Below the pieces are notes generated by a model, which was not told the origin of the DNA, searched no databases, and saw only the letters and a program-made list of their open reading frames with translations. A stretch of DNA of 64,000 bases from Bombyx mori (lineage: Eukaryota; Arthropoda; Insecta; Lepidoptera; Bombycidae): contig NC_085126.1 in NCBI RefSeq assembly GCF_030269925.1, forward strand, positions 8,868,501-8,932,500. Reading direction: 5' to 3'. A program made the translations under genes and the position numbers. Positions 34,401 through 42,990 of this stretch are shown in pieces. Each line of letters begins with the position of its first letter. The stretch's first letter is position 1.

Positions 34401-36132
34401 GGATTGAGGTCCTAAAAACCCAGAAGCCATGATTGCTTCGACACGGAATTGCATTAAAATACCATTCCAATTTTCAAACCGAAGGTTAAAGCGTGAATAT
34501 TAATCCGCTTTTATTAGCTTCAGACGTATGTATGTAACGGAATCTTTGAACATGATATTGATCCCCTTCAAAACGTCGGATTAACTCGAAATTTGGCATA
34601 CTTATTAAGGACCGATGACAATTCAATATTTAAAAATATTTATGGAAAAAATTGAAATTTAACTAAAGAATGAAAAATAAATAATAGTTTAAAAAAACAA
34701 AAAAATACGCTTTTATAGTGCTTTTCAGGATATTATCAAAAAAACCTTCTACTATTCTATCTGTTCATAAAATATTTATAACTACTGATACCATGCACGC
34801 CACGTTTTTTTTTACAATAAAATCATTTTTTCTTACACTATTTTTAATTCAAATTTATTAAAATTTATTTTCAATTGTTTAGTTAGATTTTCTGTAAAAG
34901 CGTATTTTTTTTTGTTTTTTTAAACTATTATTATTTTTACAGTCTTATAGGTCGAGTTTACAATTTTCACTGACATTTTGAAACTTAACATTCAAATCTA
35001 AATATAGATGAGCGCGGGCGTAGCTTCATCGATTGAACGGAGCTACGAATGTCGTAGACCGTCTACTGGGGTGCTACGTGGTTACATCATATCTGCAAGC
35101 TTTTACTGGCATTGGGCAGACGTAACGGCCTTATTTGATTATAGGCTATAATTGTTTTCTCATACCTATCTAGTTACTACTTACGTACTTACTTACTTAC
35201 TATTATTTTTCACAATAATAGTAAAATCATTTATAAATCGAAATGTTTTTCGTTTTTGTTTAATTGAATAAGTGATGAGTAATGTGAATGAATGAATGAA
35301 AAACCTTTGCTTTATTCTGATCTAGAAAAAACGTATCTGTGCTTTGTATTAAAATGTCATTGTCCATAATTCACGGATTTCTGGATATTCTTATTTTTTT
35401 TGTTATGTAAAGTTGTTTGTCACGTTTAAAAATATACGAATCATGCTCACACGCTAGTTCTACAATCTTAGACTTTTTATAAAAAATCAAGTTATTTTTC
35501 TAGTAAGAGACCCAACCTGTCTACATTTTTTTTTATTTTAAGCTCATTTTTATCGGTAGCTTATTGTATATGAAAATTCAGATCCTCCTCAAGCCAAAGC
35601 ATAACACAGCTTCCAATTTTTCTCCTGGGTGTGGTAGTAGAAAGTGTTGTAATATTAGAATTGGTAACAGTAATAAATTATTTAAGCCATATCTATGTAT
35701 TGTGATGTCATTAACATTTTGACAGTATCATAATCAGGTTGCGGAATTTTTAATTGTGTTTCAACATGACATTTATTTTTTTGGCTCGAAAAGCAATCGA
35801 AACTTTATCGCGCGCAGCCAGGGAAGAATGTTTACGTAAAAAAAAACACTTTGACAGCCGCCAAACTTACCTCCGCCATTTTGTTGACACAGATACGGAA
35901 ACCGCCAAATGTTACCCAAGCCCACAGAGTATCCAATAATCGACAAAAAGAACTGTAGTTTCCCGGACCAGGCAGCCCTGTCATCGTCCGGTCCGTCGCG
36001 GTGCAATGATCCTCTAGAACCTTGGAGGACGATGGTAACTCCGTGGGGTCGTTCAGAGCCGTCAGCCCGCGTCGTTAATGGCGCCAATTCGTGGCCATTA
36101 CGCGGCCCTATAGTCTCAGCTTTGGCCGCCAT
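13500..36132 (-). CDS. SLC6 sodium-coupled transporter, SLC6A15/17-like (12 exons)
   Basis: Exons in coding order (plus-strand coordinates): 36132-35871, 34339-34107, 33089-32859, 31558-31448, 30931-30690, 29599-29449, 28646-28445, 27463-27304, 26735-26573, 19238-19038, 16876-16790, 13634-13500. All introns are GT-AG and all phases join, giving about 725 residues; from family knowledge human SLC6A15 is about 730. The start has an A at -3 and a G at +4. Exon 1 carries the TM1 signature [18 protein letters not shown]; exon 2 has YYNVII; exon 3 an NGT sequon in the extracellular loop; exon 5 the TM6 motif [16 protein letters not shown]; exon 7 starts EGTGLAF. Exon 10 encodes the last membrane span; exons 11-12 an acidic, Ser-rich cytosolic tail ending EVIDD. 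Family members move neutral amino acids with sodium across the plasma membrane; the substrate here is inferred. An esterase gene sits in intron 9. Exon 11 could be optional. Confidence 0.93.
14621..15031 (+). repeat. Dispersed repeat R420, near complete
   Basis: Runs from a poly-T start, through TTTATGACCTGGTAACTAAG, to a TTCCCGCCA end. Related copies: 24800-25192, 37540-37945 (interrupted) and 56335-56725 (reverse). No coding capacity; class unknown. Confidence 0.6.
15612..15925. repeat. Diverged relative of the 11680 hAT-like MITE
   Basis: Shares the internal order AGCATAG, GTTGTA and TGCTGAGTT with 11680-12186, and has weak GAGATAAGGAG-type ends. Confidence 0.4.
16486..16580. mobile_element. 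Palindromic MITE, family P, internally deleted
   Basis: Both arms are present (TTTTTTAACGTACTCGACTG and GAGTTAACTTTTACGAGATC) but the GC-rich centre is missing. It lies in transporter intron 11, just below exon 11. Confidence 0.65.
16921..17531. mobile_element. Possible hAT-type element hosting a nested MITE
   Basis: Inverted ends CAGGGTTGCCAGC (16921) and GCTGGCAACCCTA (ends 17531). Flanking 8-mers agree only partly (GTCGTGAC, GTTGAAAC), so the duplication is doubtful. It lies 45 bp from transporter exon 11, in intron 10. Confidence 0.45.
17053..17397. mobile_element. pogo-like MITE with TA target duplication
   Basis: Ends CAGTAAAAGCTCTTTAGTCGC and GCGAATAAGAAGCTTTTACTG are inverted repeats flanked by TA on both sides. 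No ORF. Nested within 16921-17531. Confidence 0.6.
17532..18986. other. Transporter intron 10, AT-rich
   Basis: No exon-like frame or recognised repeat. Confidence 0.35.
19291..19515 (-). mobile_element. Bm1 SINE, 5'-truncated
   Basis: Full 3' body in reverse orientation. It starts 52 bp above transporter exon 10, inside intron 9. Confidence 0.85.
19552..19591 (+). repeat. 3' end fragment of a helentron-like element
   Basis: GACCCGAGCGAAGTTGGAGC followed by GGCCGCTAGT matches the right end of 33638-34076. Confidence 0.5.
20616..20620 (+). promoter_or_regulatory. Candidate initiator of the esterase gene
   Basis: TCAGT, the arthropod initiator core, lies 18 bp before the start codon. A TTATATA at 20547 is too far upstream to be its TATA box. 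Weak support only. Confidence 0.25.
20638..24714 (+). CDS. Secreted carboxylesterase, alpha/beta hydrolase (3 exons)
   Basis: Exons 20638-20799, 22182-23416 and 24531-24714 join in phase (0, then 2) to about 526 residues, normal for the carboxyl/cholinesterase family. Residues 1-16 look like a signal peptide. Then come the family block EFLGIPYAK near residue 40, the oxyanion-hole HGGGF near 112, the nucleophile elbow GGQSYGGG with Ser near 191, the acid in GHNSNEN (Glu near 313) and the base in [12 protein letters not shown] (His near 429). Exon 3 gives the usual C-terminus with GNPTP, PYLNI and RMKYWADFW. The triad is complete, so activity on carboxyl esters is likely. Gln replaces the common Glu before the nucleophile, as in juvenile hormone esterases, but Tyr follows where Ala is usual. 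The specific substrate (hormone, odorant or dietary ester) cannot be told. The gene lies antisense inside transporter intron 9. Confidence 0.93.
21120..21440. repeat. LINE-like 3' fragment in esterase intron 1
   Basis: Contains the ATCAAAATC block and ends CTTTTTTGAAGTCGGTTAAAA, shared with a fragment ending near 48330. Class not certain. Confidence 0.4.
21600..21999 (-). mobile_element. Solo LTR, family L (copy 1)
   Basis: About 400 bp matching 50078-50462 and, in reverse, 58532-58890. Shared blocks include ACTGACTGACTG and CGATAGATGGCGTTACTCTT. No internal coding region remains. It lies in esterase intron 1. Confidence 0.65.
23611..23725 (-). mobile_element. CR1/Jockey-like LINE tail
   Basis: Reverse-oriented 3' tail of the LINE best preserved at 52130-52390 (blocks GGCCCACCTGATGG and GCCAGGGGCAGAGCCAAGCC). 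Lies in esterase intron 2. Confidence 0.75.
24280..24490 (+). repeat. Degenerate minisatellite, TGGCTTAGCTACACAG-like unit
   Basis: About ten imperfect copies of a 16-25-bp unit at the end of esterase intron 2, stopping about 40 bp before the exon 3 acceptor. Confidence 0.6.
24781..24790 (+). terminator. Poly(A) signal of the esterase gene
   Basis: Two overlapping AATAAA hexamers start 67 bp after the stop codon. Confidence 0.65.
24800..25192 (+). repeat. R420 repeat, diverged copy
   Basis: Follows the esterase poly(A) signal directly. Order of blocks as at 14621-15031, ending CTCTTCGCGTTCCCTCCAAA. Confidence 0.55.
25266..25365. mobile_element. Palindromic MITE, family P, left half
   Basis: Left arm and GCGCCCCTAGCGGCAAACGT centre present; right arm lost. 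Confidence 0.65.
25684..26100 (+). repeat. Dispersed repeat C (LINE-derived?)
   Basis: Shares CTGATAGCCTTAAGAG, CACGGGGCTCAAACC and CGGCGAGAAA blocks with 51008-51215, and in reverse with 32230-32500, 43800-44010 and 50560-50800. No ORF. Confidence 0.5.
26164..26557 (+). mobile_element. RTE-like LINE, 5'-truncated, with 18-bp target duplication
   Basis: Encodes a frame resembling the C-terminus of insect non-LTR reverse transcriptases ([43 protein letters not shown]) and ends in ATGATGA repeats. AAAAGCAGTTCCCACCTC flanks it exactly at 26146-26163 and 26558-26575; the right copy includes the last 3 bases of transporter exon 9 and its splice donor. Confidence 0.85.
26783..26895 (+). mobile_element. 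CR1/Jockey-like LINE tail
   Basis: 3' tail from GGCAGCGGCTTGGCTCTGCC to an AATAAAAAAA end. Begins 48 bp above transporter exon 9, in intron 8. Confidence 0.8.
26993..27095 (-). mobile_element. Bm1 SINE, 3' fragment
   Basis: Reverse-oriented tail of Bm1 (TTGCTTAGATGGG onward), truncated after about 100 bp. Confidence 0.7.
27497..27738 (+). mobile_element. Bm1 SINE, 5'-truncated
   Basis: Complete body and tail. Starts 34 bp above transporter exon 8, in intron 7. Confidence 0.85.
27895..28265 (-). mobile_element. Old, strongly diverged Bm1 SINE
   Basis: The order of Bm1 blocks is recognisable in reverse (CGACAGAAATAGG, then TATACCTTCACTGTGAAAGT, then CCTGCGGGAT) at low identity. Confidence 0.5.
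28307..28430 (+). mobile_element. CR1/Jockey-like LINE tail
   Basis: 3' tail ending in AATAAAAAATAAAAAA, about 13 bp from the splice donor of transporter exon 7. Confidence 0.8.
28657..29155 (+). mobile_element. mariner transposase remnant
   Basis: Plus-strand translation reads [16 protein letters not shown], then [12 protein letters not shown] (second catalytic Asp), then [20 protein letters not shown] (third catalytic Asp), then after stops [15 protein letters not shown]. The first Asp and both inverted repeats were not found. It starts about 11 bp above transporter exon 7, so it abuts the exon 7 acceptor in intron 6. Confidence 0.85.
29640..29873. mobile_element. hAT-type MITE with perfect 8-bp target duplication
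   Basis: Ends CAGAGGCGGACTATCC and CTTTAATCCGCCACTG are inverted repeats. AGATTATC flanks both sides exactly (29632-29639 and 29874-29881). Lies in transporter intron 5, 40 bp above exon 6. Confidence 0.85.
29950..30068 (-). mobile_element. CR1/Jockey-like LINE tail
   Basis: Reverse-oriented tail, TTTATTGCCCGTGTAGGCAG onward, ending near CACTGCCTACC. Confidence 0.75.
30232..30655 (-). mobile_element. Bm1 SINE, near full length
   Basis: Tail, body and tRNA-like head (TGCGGGATTCGAACACTGGT) are all present in reverse, about 425 bp. Lies in transporter intron 5, 35 bp below exon 5. Confidence 0.85.
30949..31054. mobile_element. Palindromic MITE, family P, left half
   Basis: Left arm and centre only. 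Starts 18 bp above transporter exon 5 and is interrupted by the Bm1 copy at 31056. Confidence 0.7.
31056..31298 (+). mobile_element. Bm1 SINE, 5'-truncated
   Basis: Body and tail; inserted at the centre of the palindromic MITE copy, in transporter intron 4. Confidence 0.85.
31675..32003 (+). mobile_element. CR1/Jockey-like LINE 3' end, partly duplicated
   Basis: Translation gives IKLWEELP, comparable with IRLWNELPSTVFSERYD at 52.2 kb. The tail block appears twice (about 31840 and 31898). In transporter intron 3. Confidence 0.65.
32230..32500 (-). repeat. Dispersed repeat C
   Basis: Reverse copy, with GAGTTTCTCGCCGGATCTGC shared in reverse with the 51.1-kb copy. Confidence 0.5.
32598..32842 (+). 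mobile_element. Bm1 SINE, 5'-truncated
   Basis: Body and tail. The A-rich end stops about 15 bp from the splice donor of transporter exon 3. Confidence 0.85.
33106..33240 (+). repeat. Degenerate tRNA-derived SINE
   Basis: Shares CAAACATTCGTGTGATAAAC and TTTATTATCTAT with 62160-62278, with a weak tRNA-like head ending TTCGATTCCC. Its tail is interrupted by the LINE fragment at 33239. Confidence 0.5.
33239..33450 (+). mobile_element. Non-LTR retrotransposon C-terminal fragment
   Basis: An open frame encodes [20 protein letters not shown], then [18 protein letters not shown], then SHDPQQ and a stop. This is the typical end of insect LINE reverse transcriptases. In transporter intron 2. Confidence 0.75.
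33488..33546 (-). mobile_element. Bm1 SINE fragment
   Basis: About 60 bp of reverse Bm1 body (GTGCGGACTCACAAGAGGTC). Confidence 0.7.
33638..34076 (+). mobile_element. Helitron/helentron-like non-autonomous element
   Basis: Starts ACTAATATTATAGAGAGGAA with GTTTGTTTGTTTG just after, and ends with a GC-rich stem and GGGCCGTTAGT. No inverted repeats and no ORF. The end shape recalls helentron-type elements; this class call is inference. In transporter intron 2. Confidence 0.45.
34507..34940. repeat. Dispersed repeat D, AT-rich
   Basis: Begins TTTTATTAGCTTCAGACGTA and is shared with 45638-46140, 40805-41002 and, in reverse, 62683-62965. Contains internal inverted stretches around AAAAGCGTAT. In transporter intron 1. 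Confidence 0.6.
34941..35753. other. Transporter intron 1, nothing recognised
   Basis: AT-rich, with a short TTAC microsatellite near 35185. No exon-like frame. Confidence 0.35.
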
Positions 36133-36719
36133 TTTGTGCTCAATATATCTCGCGTACCCAACCTTATTTTAGTTTTACTAAATTTTTTAAATGATACTGG
36201 TTACCTATGAATATGTTCATAATACGCTATTATTTTGTTTCATTATAATCTTCGTAATATCGTATCGCGTCTTTTTTAATGAATTCGATTTCTTTGAAAT
36301 ACGTTTTTATTCTCTTCAGTAATTTCTGTCGTAGCTTCAATGAATCTCTGAAGACGTTGTCGATTGATCTGTACATAAATATTTAGTTGCAGAACGGTTT
36401 ATAGGGACATTGTAATGCTTTTAATAATTGTTTCCGCGATGCTCGTTTAAGCCCTCATTTTATTTGTACGTCAGTGGCCTGGTCACACCGGTAAGTCTGA
36501 AACAAACAAAAAATGTTTGAAAACTACAAGAATACACTTATATAGCAAACCGAAGCTACAATTCACTTTTTTTTTTATTCGGTCGATACTGGTTAGGACA
36601 TAAGAGCGAAATTTGAAAAAAAAAAAACTCGTAAGAGACAACCGGGTCTCTAGTCATTTCTGGCGCGAAATAGTAGAAGTCCTATTTCACCAACTGGAAA
36701 AACGAAGGTATCATTTAAA

Positions 36720-37112
36720 TCGTCGTGGCCCGGTATAGTCGTATCAAGCGATGCAACGGTTCATGAATCCCGCAGGGGGGTACCAATATCTCTAATGAAA
36801 TACGTACTTAACAAATGCTCACAATTGACTTCCACGGTGAAGGAATAATATCGTGTAATAAATATCAAACCCGCAAAATTATAATTTGCCTAATTGCTGG
36901 TGGTAGGACGTCTTTTGAGTCCGCACGGGTAGGTACCACCACTTTGCCTATTTCTGCCGTGAAGCAGAAATGCGTTCAGTTTCAGTGAAGGGCGGGGCTG
37001 CTGTTGTAACTACACTGAGACCTTAGAACTTATATCTCAAGGTAGGTGGCGGCGTTTACGTTGTAGATGTCTATGGACTTCGGTAAACACTTAACACCAG
37101 GTGGGCTGTGAG
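36720..37112 (+). mobile_element. Bm1 SINE, near full length
   Basis: tRNA-like head CGTCGTGGCCCGGTATAG, body, and tail up to GGTGGGCTGTGAG; the last bases are lost. Confidence 0.85.
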
Positions 37113-37119
37113 ACAGAAC

Positions 37120-37515
37120 TCATGAAAAAGCAAAGGGGGGAAAGTGAAGCGTTTAGTGCGGAGCTCATCTCTCCCATCACCCTCCCCCTCGGGACGCCGG
37201 ACTGGCGGTCATCGGCGCCACGACCACCAGCCCTCTCGGTCGGCAGGCTATCCGCCTAGATGGCGCCGGTTAGAGTGAGCTATCCTACGGAATACCCCGC
37301 TGGACCAGAACCAGCGTGGGTCGAGGATAGCCGGCCTTCCATCACCCGGATGCTTTTGCGTAAAACGCGTGCAGAGCAACTTGCACGTCGTCTTCTTAGC
37401 CCCCCCCCCCGCCGGTCCCCAGACCGACATGTGAGGGGGACCCGAAACACTTAGAGGACCAGGGCTTGGGCGAGATCCACCCCTCTGGCCTCCGCTCGAC
37501 GGCGGCGGGATTGTG
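37120..37515. other. GC-rich island of unknown origin
   Basis: About 390 bp far richer in G+C than its surroundings, with a run of ten C at 37401-37410. Short overlapping frames (one with ARRLLSPPPRRSPDR) show no clear domain. It may be the 5' part of a LINE; this is inference. Confidence 0.4.
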
Positions 37516-37539
37516 CGTCACACAATACAGTCTACTCTT

Positions 37540-37945
37540 TTGTATATTTTGTTTCATCAAAAATGTTATGAAGCGAAATGAAATGAAGTTGATTAATTTG
37601 AAACATCAATCAATAGAAATGAAATAGAATGAAAGGAGATGATAAAGAATGAAATATACTTTCAGTAAATGGTGATTATTTACTGAGTAAGACTTTTTCA
37701 GTGGACTTTTTGGAAGATCTAGTGAGGAATGATCTCCCGTCCACGGTGTTTCTCGAGCATTATGACATGTCCTTCTTCAAACGAGGCTTGTGGAGAGTAC
37801 TTAACAATAGGCAGCACCTTGGCTCTGCCCTTGGCATTGCTGAAGTACATGGGCGACGGTAACCACTCACCGTCAGATGGGCCGTATGCTCAGTAGGCAA
37901 AATAAAATAATTCACACGACTTCGCTCCTCGCGTTCCCACCAAAA
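37540..37945 (+). repeat. R420 repeat interrupted by a LINE tail
   Basis: R420 blocks run to about 37715 and resume at about 37906 (ACTTCGCTCCTCGCGTTCCC). The gap is a LINE 3' end. Confidence 0.55.
37722..37905 (+). mobile_element. CR1/Jockey-like LINE 3' end, nested in R420
   Basis: Contains ATGACATGTCCTTCTTCAAA and the GGCACGG-type tail down to AAATAAAATAA, as at 52130-52390. Confidence 0.75.
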
Positions 37946-38086
37946 GTCCACGAAATAGTTTTTTTTCCTTATTTAATCGTTGGCAACCTATGGGGCTATT
38001 CTAACTACGCGCGAATTGGGAAAATAGTCATTAATTTCGTTCGAAGGACAGAACCACGGTACTACAATATTAATGAGAACTCTATA

Positions 38087-38340
38087 TAATACCAGCGACC
38101 CGCCCTCGCTTCGCTTCGGAAACATTAAATTTTATTATTGATAACTGAGTCCCGCGATGTTACCCGCGGTTATTGTCGTAACGCGGGTGACGCCGCGGGG
38201 CGAAGCTAGTCTAAATAAAGTAGCTTAAGTTACTCCTTATATCATCAGCTACCTATCAGTGAAAGTCTCGTCAAAATCGGTCCAGCCGATCCAGAGATTA
38301 GTCGGAACAAACAGACAGACAGACAAAAATTGAAAAAAAA
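38087..38340. repeat. Lepidopteran dispersed repeat
   Basis: GC-rich head with ACCCGCCCTCGCTTCGCTTC, ending ACAGACAGACAGACAAAAAT. The end motif is common in lepidopteran repeats; class not determined. Confidence 0.45.
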
Positions 38341-38664
38341 TATGTTATTTTGGTGTATGTACCGTATATATTATATTCATATGCATGTAGTAAAAAGCGG
38401 TTATTTCAATATTACAAACAGACACTCCAATTTTATTTATATGCATAGATTTTCCACGGCTTTCGCGTAGCCCACACATAATGAAACCTTCAATACGATT
38501 TGATTTGCAAAGTAGTAAATAATACAATGACAATAAACAAACTAGAATGAACCATGAAAGCAATTTAAGTGTGAGCCCACCATTACTCGTCAGGTGTTAT
38601 GTGAATAACGCGTTTGTGATCATGCACATTGTCTTCAACTGTTTTAAACGACAAGAGGTGGTTC

Positions 38665-38889
38665 TTATTGCTTAGATGTGTGGACGAGCCCACCTGGTGT
38701 TAAGTGGTTACCGGAGCCCGTAAACATCTGCAACGTAAACGCACCACACACCTTGAGATATAAGTTCTAAGGTCTCAGTATAGTTACAACGGCTGCTCCA
38801 CCCTTCAAACCGAAACGCATTGCTGCTTCACGGCAGAAATAGGCGGGGTGGTGGTACCTACCCGCGCGGAGGTAGGTCCTACCACCAGT
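38665..38889 (-). mobile_element. Bm1 SINE, 5'-truncated
   Basis: Reverse-oriented body and tail. Confidence 0.85.
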
Positions 38890-39348
38890 AAAAAGAATAA
38901 GAAAAAAAATAACAATAAAACCTTACCGCCTTTAATTGCCAAACGTACACCACCGAGAACGCCCAAGTGAATTCTAAAATAAAAATTGACTACATAGAAT
39001 CTTAGAACACATCGACCTAAATAAAATCTATTAAAATAGATAGCAATAACTCTTCAAAACGTGCAAATTTATCAATTTGTTTTAATTTCTTTTAAATGTC
39101 CTAGTTTTTTTTTTACTAACGCCTTTTTTTTGTTAACTCTTTATTACATTGACATACACTTACGAATGTTAAAATAAAATAATATTATTGTCTACAGATA
39201 TATTATCTGTACTATCTATGGCGACGACTGAATGAACAGGCGTAAAAAGGTGTCAGTTAACTTTTAATTATAACAACACAGAAGATTTTGGAAGAAAACA
39301 ATAAAAGCGCAGCAATGGAATAGTTTTATTGTATTATTTACTAGCTTT

Positions 39349-39672
39349 TGCCCGCGACTCCGTCCACGTGGAATAGTTACTTTGGCATAACACTAAATTT
39401 TACGTAGAAAGTGAAATTATTTTTGAATTATAGAATGTTAAGGAACTATTTAAACCTCTATTTTGAAACATTTTTTATTGGCGATCCACTTGTATTGGTC
39501 TTACCGTGATTTTATATATTATAGCCATTTAGATATTATAGCCTATAGCCTTCCTCAATAAATGAGCTATCTAACACTGAAATAATTTTTCAAATCGGAC
39601 CAGTAGTTCCTGAGATTAGCGCGTTCAAACAAACAAACTCTTCAGCTTTATAATATTAGTCTAGTATAGATG
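39349..39672. repeat. Lepidopteran dispersed repeat E
   Basis: Begins ACTAGCTTTTGCCCGCGACT and ends TTATAATATTAGT-like. A reverse partial copy is at 48350-48489. Confidence 0.5.
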
Positions 39673-40031
39673 GAATAGTATTATTTATTATATTTAGTTA
39701 ATTGAATAGTTTTTTAGTTTATGCACCACGATCCCAATTTTATGTCTACATTTATTTATTTATAACATAAACTTAAACTATTATACTTTCTCCGGTTTTC
39801 GTGAGGCAAAGACATAATTTGAAAGTGCTTTTACGATTTTATCTCGCCTTTACTATTTTCATTTTCATATTTCAATTTCGATATTATATCGTTCTTTTGT
39901 CGATAATTATTCACAATGCTGAAGGTCGTGGCTTCCGTTTAATGACTTTCTCCCGGATTATCCAATTAATTTCTATATAAATAAATAAAATAAAAATAAA
40001 AATAAAAACTTCAGAGGTGTCAAGGGAGACC

Positions 40032-40317
40032 CGGATGGAACGAAGTTCCTTTCGATTAATTAGTGAAGGAATTGTAATATTTTTTTAAGTTATAATAATA
40101 AATTACGGCATTATGAACTAAATTACTATTGTTGAAACGCTATCTCGAGAAACTGTACTCATTACGCGGACCAATCGGATACGAGCAATGTCACGCGATA
40201 AGCGCCTACACGTTGATTGGTTAGAATGACGGATCTAAAAAGTGTCGTGACAACTTTTCGTAAGAATTTTTTCCGTCTAGCCCCCTTTCACAACGCGCGA
40301 TAAGGAACTTCGTTCCA
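40032..40317. repeat. Possible MITE with short inverted ends
   Basis: GGAACGAAGTTCCTTTCG at the left and CGATAAGGAACTTCGTTCC at the right are inverted repeats. No target duplication identified. Confidence 0.4.
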
Positions 40318-40369
40318 AAAGCCTGTATTTCCTTATCCTTAACTTTCATTTCAAATGTGGTATTTTTTT

Positions 40370-40510
40370 GTTAGTGTTTAGTTATTTATTAATGCTTATT
40401 GTCTAAATGTTAGTGAGAGTTATTTTTTTTGTTATTAGATATGGACCCCTCCTCGGGTGAAGGCCTCCTCCAGTCCTTTCCACTGATCTCTGTCCTTGCC
40501 GATAGTTTGC
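40370..40510 (-). mobile_element. LINE reverse transcriptase C-terminal end
   Basis: The minus frame reads GKDRDQWKGLEEAFTRGGVH and a stop, the usual end of an insect LINE ORF2, followed by an AT-rich 3' stretch. Confidence 0.65.
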
Positions 40511-40804
40511 CAGTCCATTCATTTAATTTATTTTCAATTAATTTCTATATAACGAATACTATTCTGATCGCGGGTGACTAAAATGTTATTTGTCGAGTTT
40601 CAAGAAACGCTATTGTACATTTAGCCTAAAATAAACAATTTAATCTACTTATAGATGCTTATTTTTTAGTTTTATACCCAAGTATGTCAAGGGCGGGCTG
40701 AAACGGGGGTATTGATATTGTGGCACGCCCCCTCGGCTTCGCGTATCGCCACCCCCGGACCACGTGTACGCTTTACTGGTATTTTGATAATTAAAACAAT
40801 TAAA

Positions 40805-41002
40805 AAATAGTTTAAAAATACTAACAAAATACACTTTTATAGAAAATCCGACTTAAAAATAGAAAATAAATTTGAATTAAAAATAGTGTAAGAAAAAATG
40901 ATTTTATTGTAAAAAAAAGCGTGGGGTGCATGGTATCAATAGTTATAAATATTTTATGAACAGATATGAGTAGAAGGGTTATTTTGATAATATCCTGAAA
41001 AG
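40805..41002. repeat. Dispersed repeat D fragment
   Basis: Shares GAACAGATATGAGTAGAAGG and flanking bases with 45638-46140 in reverse. Joined directly to a Bm1 copy. Confidence 0.55.
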
Positions 41003-41294
41003 CACCCTTCAAACCGAAACGCATTACTGCTTCACGGCTCAATTAAGCAGGGTGGTGGTACCTACCCGTGCGTACAAGATGTCCTACCAACAGTAATTAC
41101 ACAAATTATAATTTTACGGGTTTTGATTTTTATTACACGATGTTATTCCTTCACCGTGGATGTCAATCAAGAACATTCGTTATGTAAGTACGTATTTCAT
41201 TAGGAAAATTGGTACCCGCCAGCGGGATTCGAACACCGGTGCGTCGCTAGATACGAATGCACCGGACGTCTTATCCTTTAGGCTACGAGGACTA
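41003..41294 (-). mobile_element. Bm1 SINE, tail lost
   Basis: Body and tRNA-like head (AGCGGGATTCGAACACCGGT, then GTCTTATCCTTTAGGCTACG) in reverse. The 3' tail is missing. Confidence 0.8.
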
Positions 41295-41565
41295 CATGGA
41301 AAATTCTTTAATTGCATCCTGTTGTTTTTTTTTTTTCTAATGTTAGTTAAAAGTTTGCTCTTTATATCAGAAGGTACGTTGTTTTTTAGTAGGTCATTCG
41401 ATACATTCAACTTCTAACATCAAATAATTGGTTCGCACGACGTTATTATTCATAGTATTGACTAGGCGTGACCTGTATACGTTGTCGGAGTTTTATATAA
41501 ACTAAAACATATTAATGTTATCGGGTTGATTTTTAAACATTTTATTGTTTTTTTATTTATTGTTT

Positions 41566-41834
41566 TTTAATAAATAAATAAATAAATAAATATTTACTAA
41601 CAATCACGCCACGTTAACGGGTCCCGTGATAAGTTCGTAAAGAAATTGTGTTACAGGTACCAGATAACGGATATAAATGTAAGATATTTATTATACACAT
41701 ACATATATTTAATAGACATCCATAACCCTGGAAAAGACATTTATATTTATCATACAAATATCTTCCCTTGGCGGGATTCGAACCCGCGACCCCCTGTGTA
41801 GTGACCATGTCACTTACCACTACACCAGACGGCC
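41566..41834 (-). mobile_element. tRNA-derived SINE (not Bm1)
   Basis: The minus-strand head has box A TGGTGTAGTGG and box B GGTTCGAATCC. The body ends in TAAA repeats. The 5' and 3' acceptor-like parts do not pair, so it is not a tRNA gene. Confidence 0.75.
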
Positions 41835-42374
41835 GTTGAATAGACAGTAGCCACAATTCTAGTATTTCAGTGACGTAAACATGGAAAATCTGGATTCAGA
41901 ATTGTTCATAAATCGTCTTCTCGCATTAAAACTGTATAATCTCAAAACTTACTAATTTTACAGGAGAGTGTTTTAAGGTTTAAACCATGTGATATTTTTA
42001 AAATTATAATCATCTTTGCAACATTTATTTTTTATCTTTTACATTAGTTACATTATCTGTCTTTTAAAGTAAGATAAAATTATATATTAATTTTGTTAAT
42101 AGTAGTCAAAATATAGGAAAAATAAAAAAAAAACTACAAGCTACGCTCTTTTGACAATATTTATGAGAAAGATACTGGTGATACTAAATGATTCCGCATA
42201 TTAACTCAATTTCGAATACATATTTTTGGAAATTGTACACTTTTAAATGCGAAAAGACGAAAAATGTCAGATTGGTAGACCGCTGTTTTGAAATTTAGAA
42301 GGACCAATTAAAGGATGTGATTGGCCTTATTTTGAGTTTTATTTGTGGCCACATCCACGATTATGTTTTTCGAA

Positions 42375-42703
42375 GTCGTCTTGGACTATGAGATAAGAAG
42401 GCCTGCGTGACTCGTATCGAGCGATGCGACAGGTCCAGTGCTCGAATCCCGCAGGCAGGTACCAATTTTCCAATGAAATACTTCATTCGTGCTTACAAAT
42501 GATTTTCGCGGTAGTGACGACAAGGCATAAAATTGTGTAACAAAAATCATACACACAAAAATATTAACATATTTTCCGTAATTCGATACAATTGAGGTAT
42601 AGACCTCATGTCTCAAGGTGGGTGGCGGTATTCACGTTGTGATATCTACCTGTATCCACATAATCTAAGACACGATCGTTTAGCCGTTTAAGCAATAAAA
42701 AAG
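42375..42703 (+). mobile_element. Bm1 SINE with deletion
   Basis: Head, first body part and tail are present; the GGTGGTAGG middle is missing. Confidence 0.7.
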
Positions 42704-42712
42704 AAGGAATGA

Positions 42713-42990
42713 GACCATAGACATAAACAACCTAAATGCCGCCACCATCTTGAGACATTAGTTCTAAGTCTCATTTTTATTTATTTATTGCCTTTGTAGA
42801 CATACGAGCATACGGCCCATCTCATGTGGTCACCGTCGCCCATGGACATCAGCAATGCCAGTGGCAGAGCCAAGCCGCTGCCTATCGTCAGGGCAAATCT
42901 GCCCAATCCATCAAAAGGCATTACTACTTCGCAGAAATAACTAAGGTGGTAGTACCTACCCGTGCGGGCTCACAGCACTTCCTACAATCA
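42713..42990 (-). mobile_element. Bm1 SINE interrupted by a LINE tail
   Basis: Reverse Bm1 body before 42780 and after 42891; the gap is a reverse CR1/Jockey-like LINE tail. Confidence 0.7.
42781..42891 (-). mobile_element. CR1/Jockey-like LINE tail nested in Bm1
   Basis: TTTATTGCCTTTGTAGACAT to AAGCCGCTGCCTATC, the reverse LINE tail. Confidence 0.7.

Noticed and set aside
41767..41834. tRNA gene on the minus strand
   Set aside because: Box A and box B are good, but the acceptor arms do not pair and a SINE body with a TAAA tail follows.
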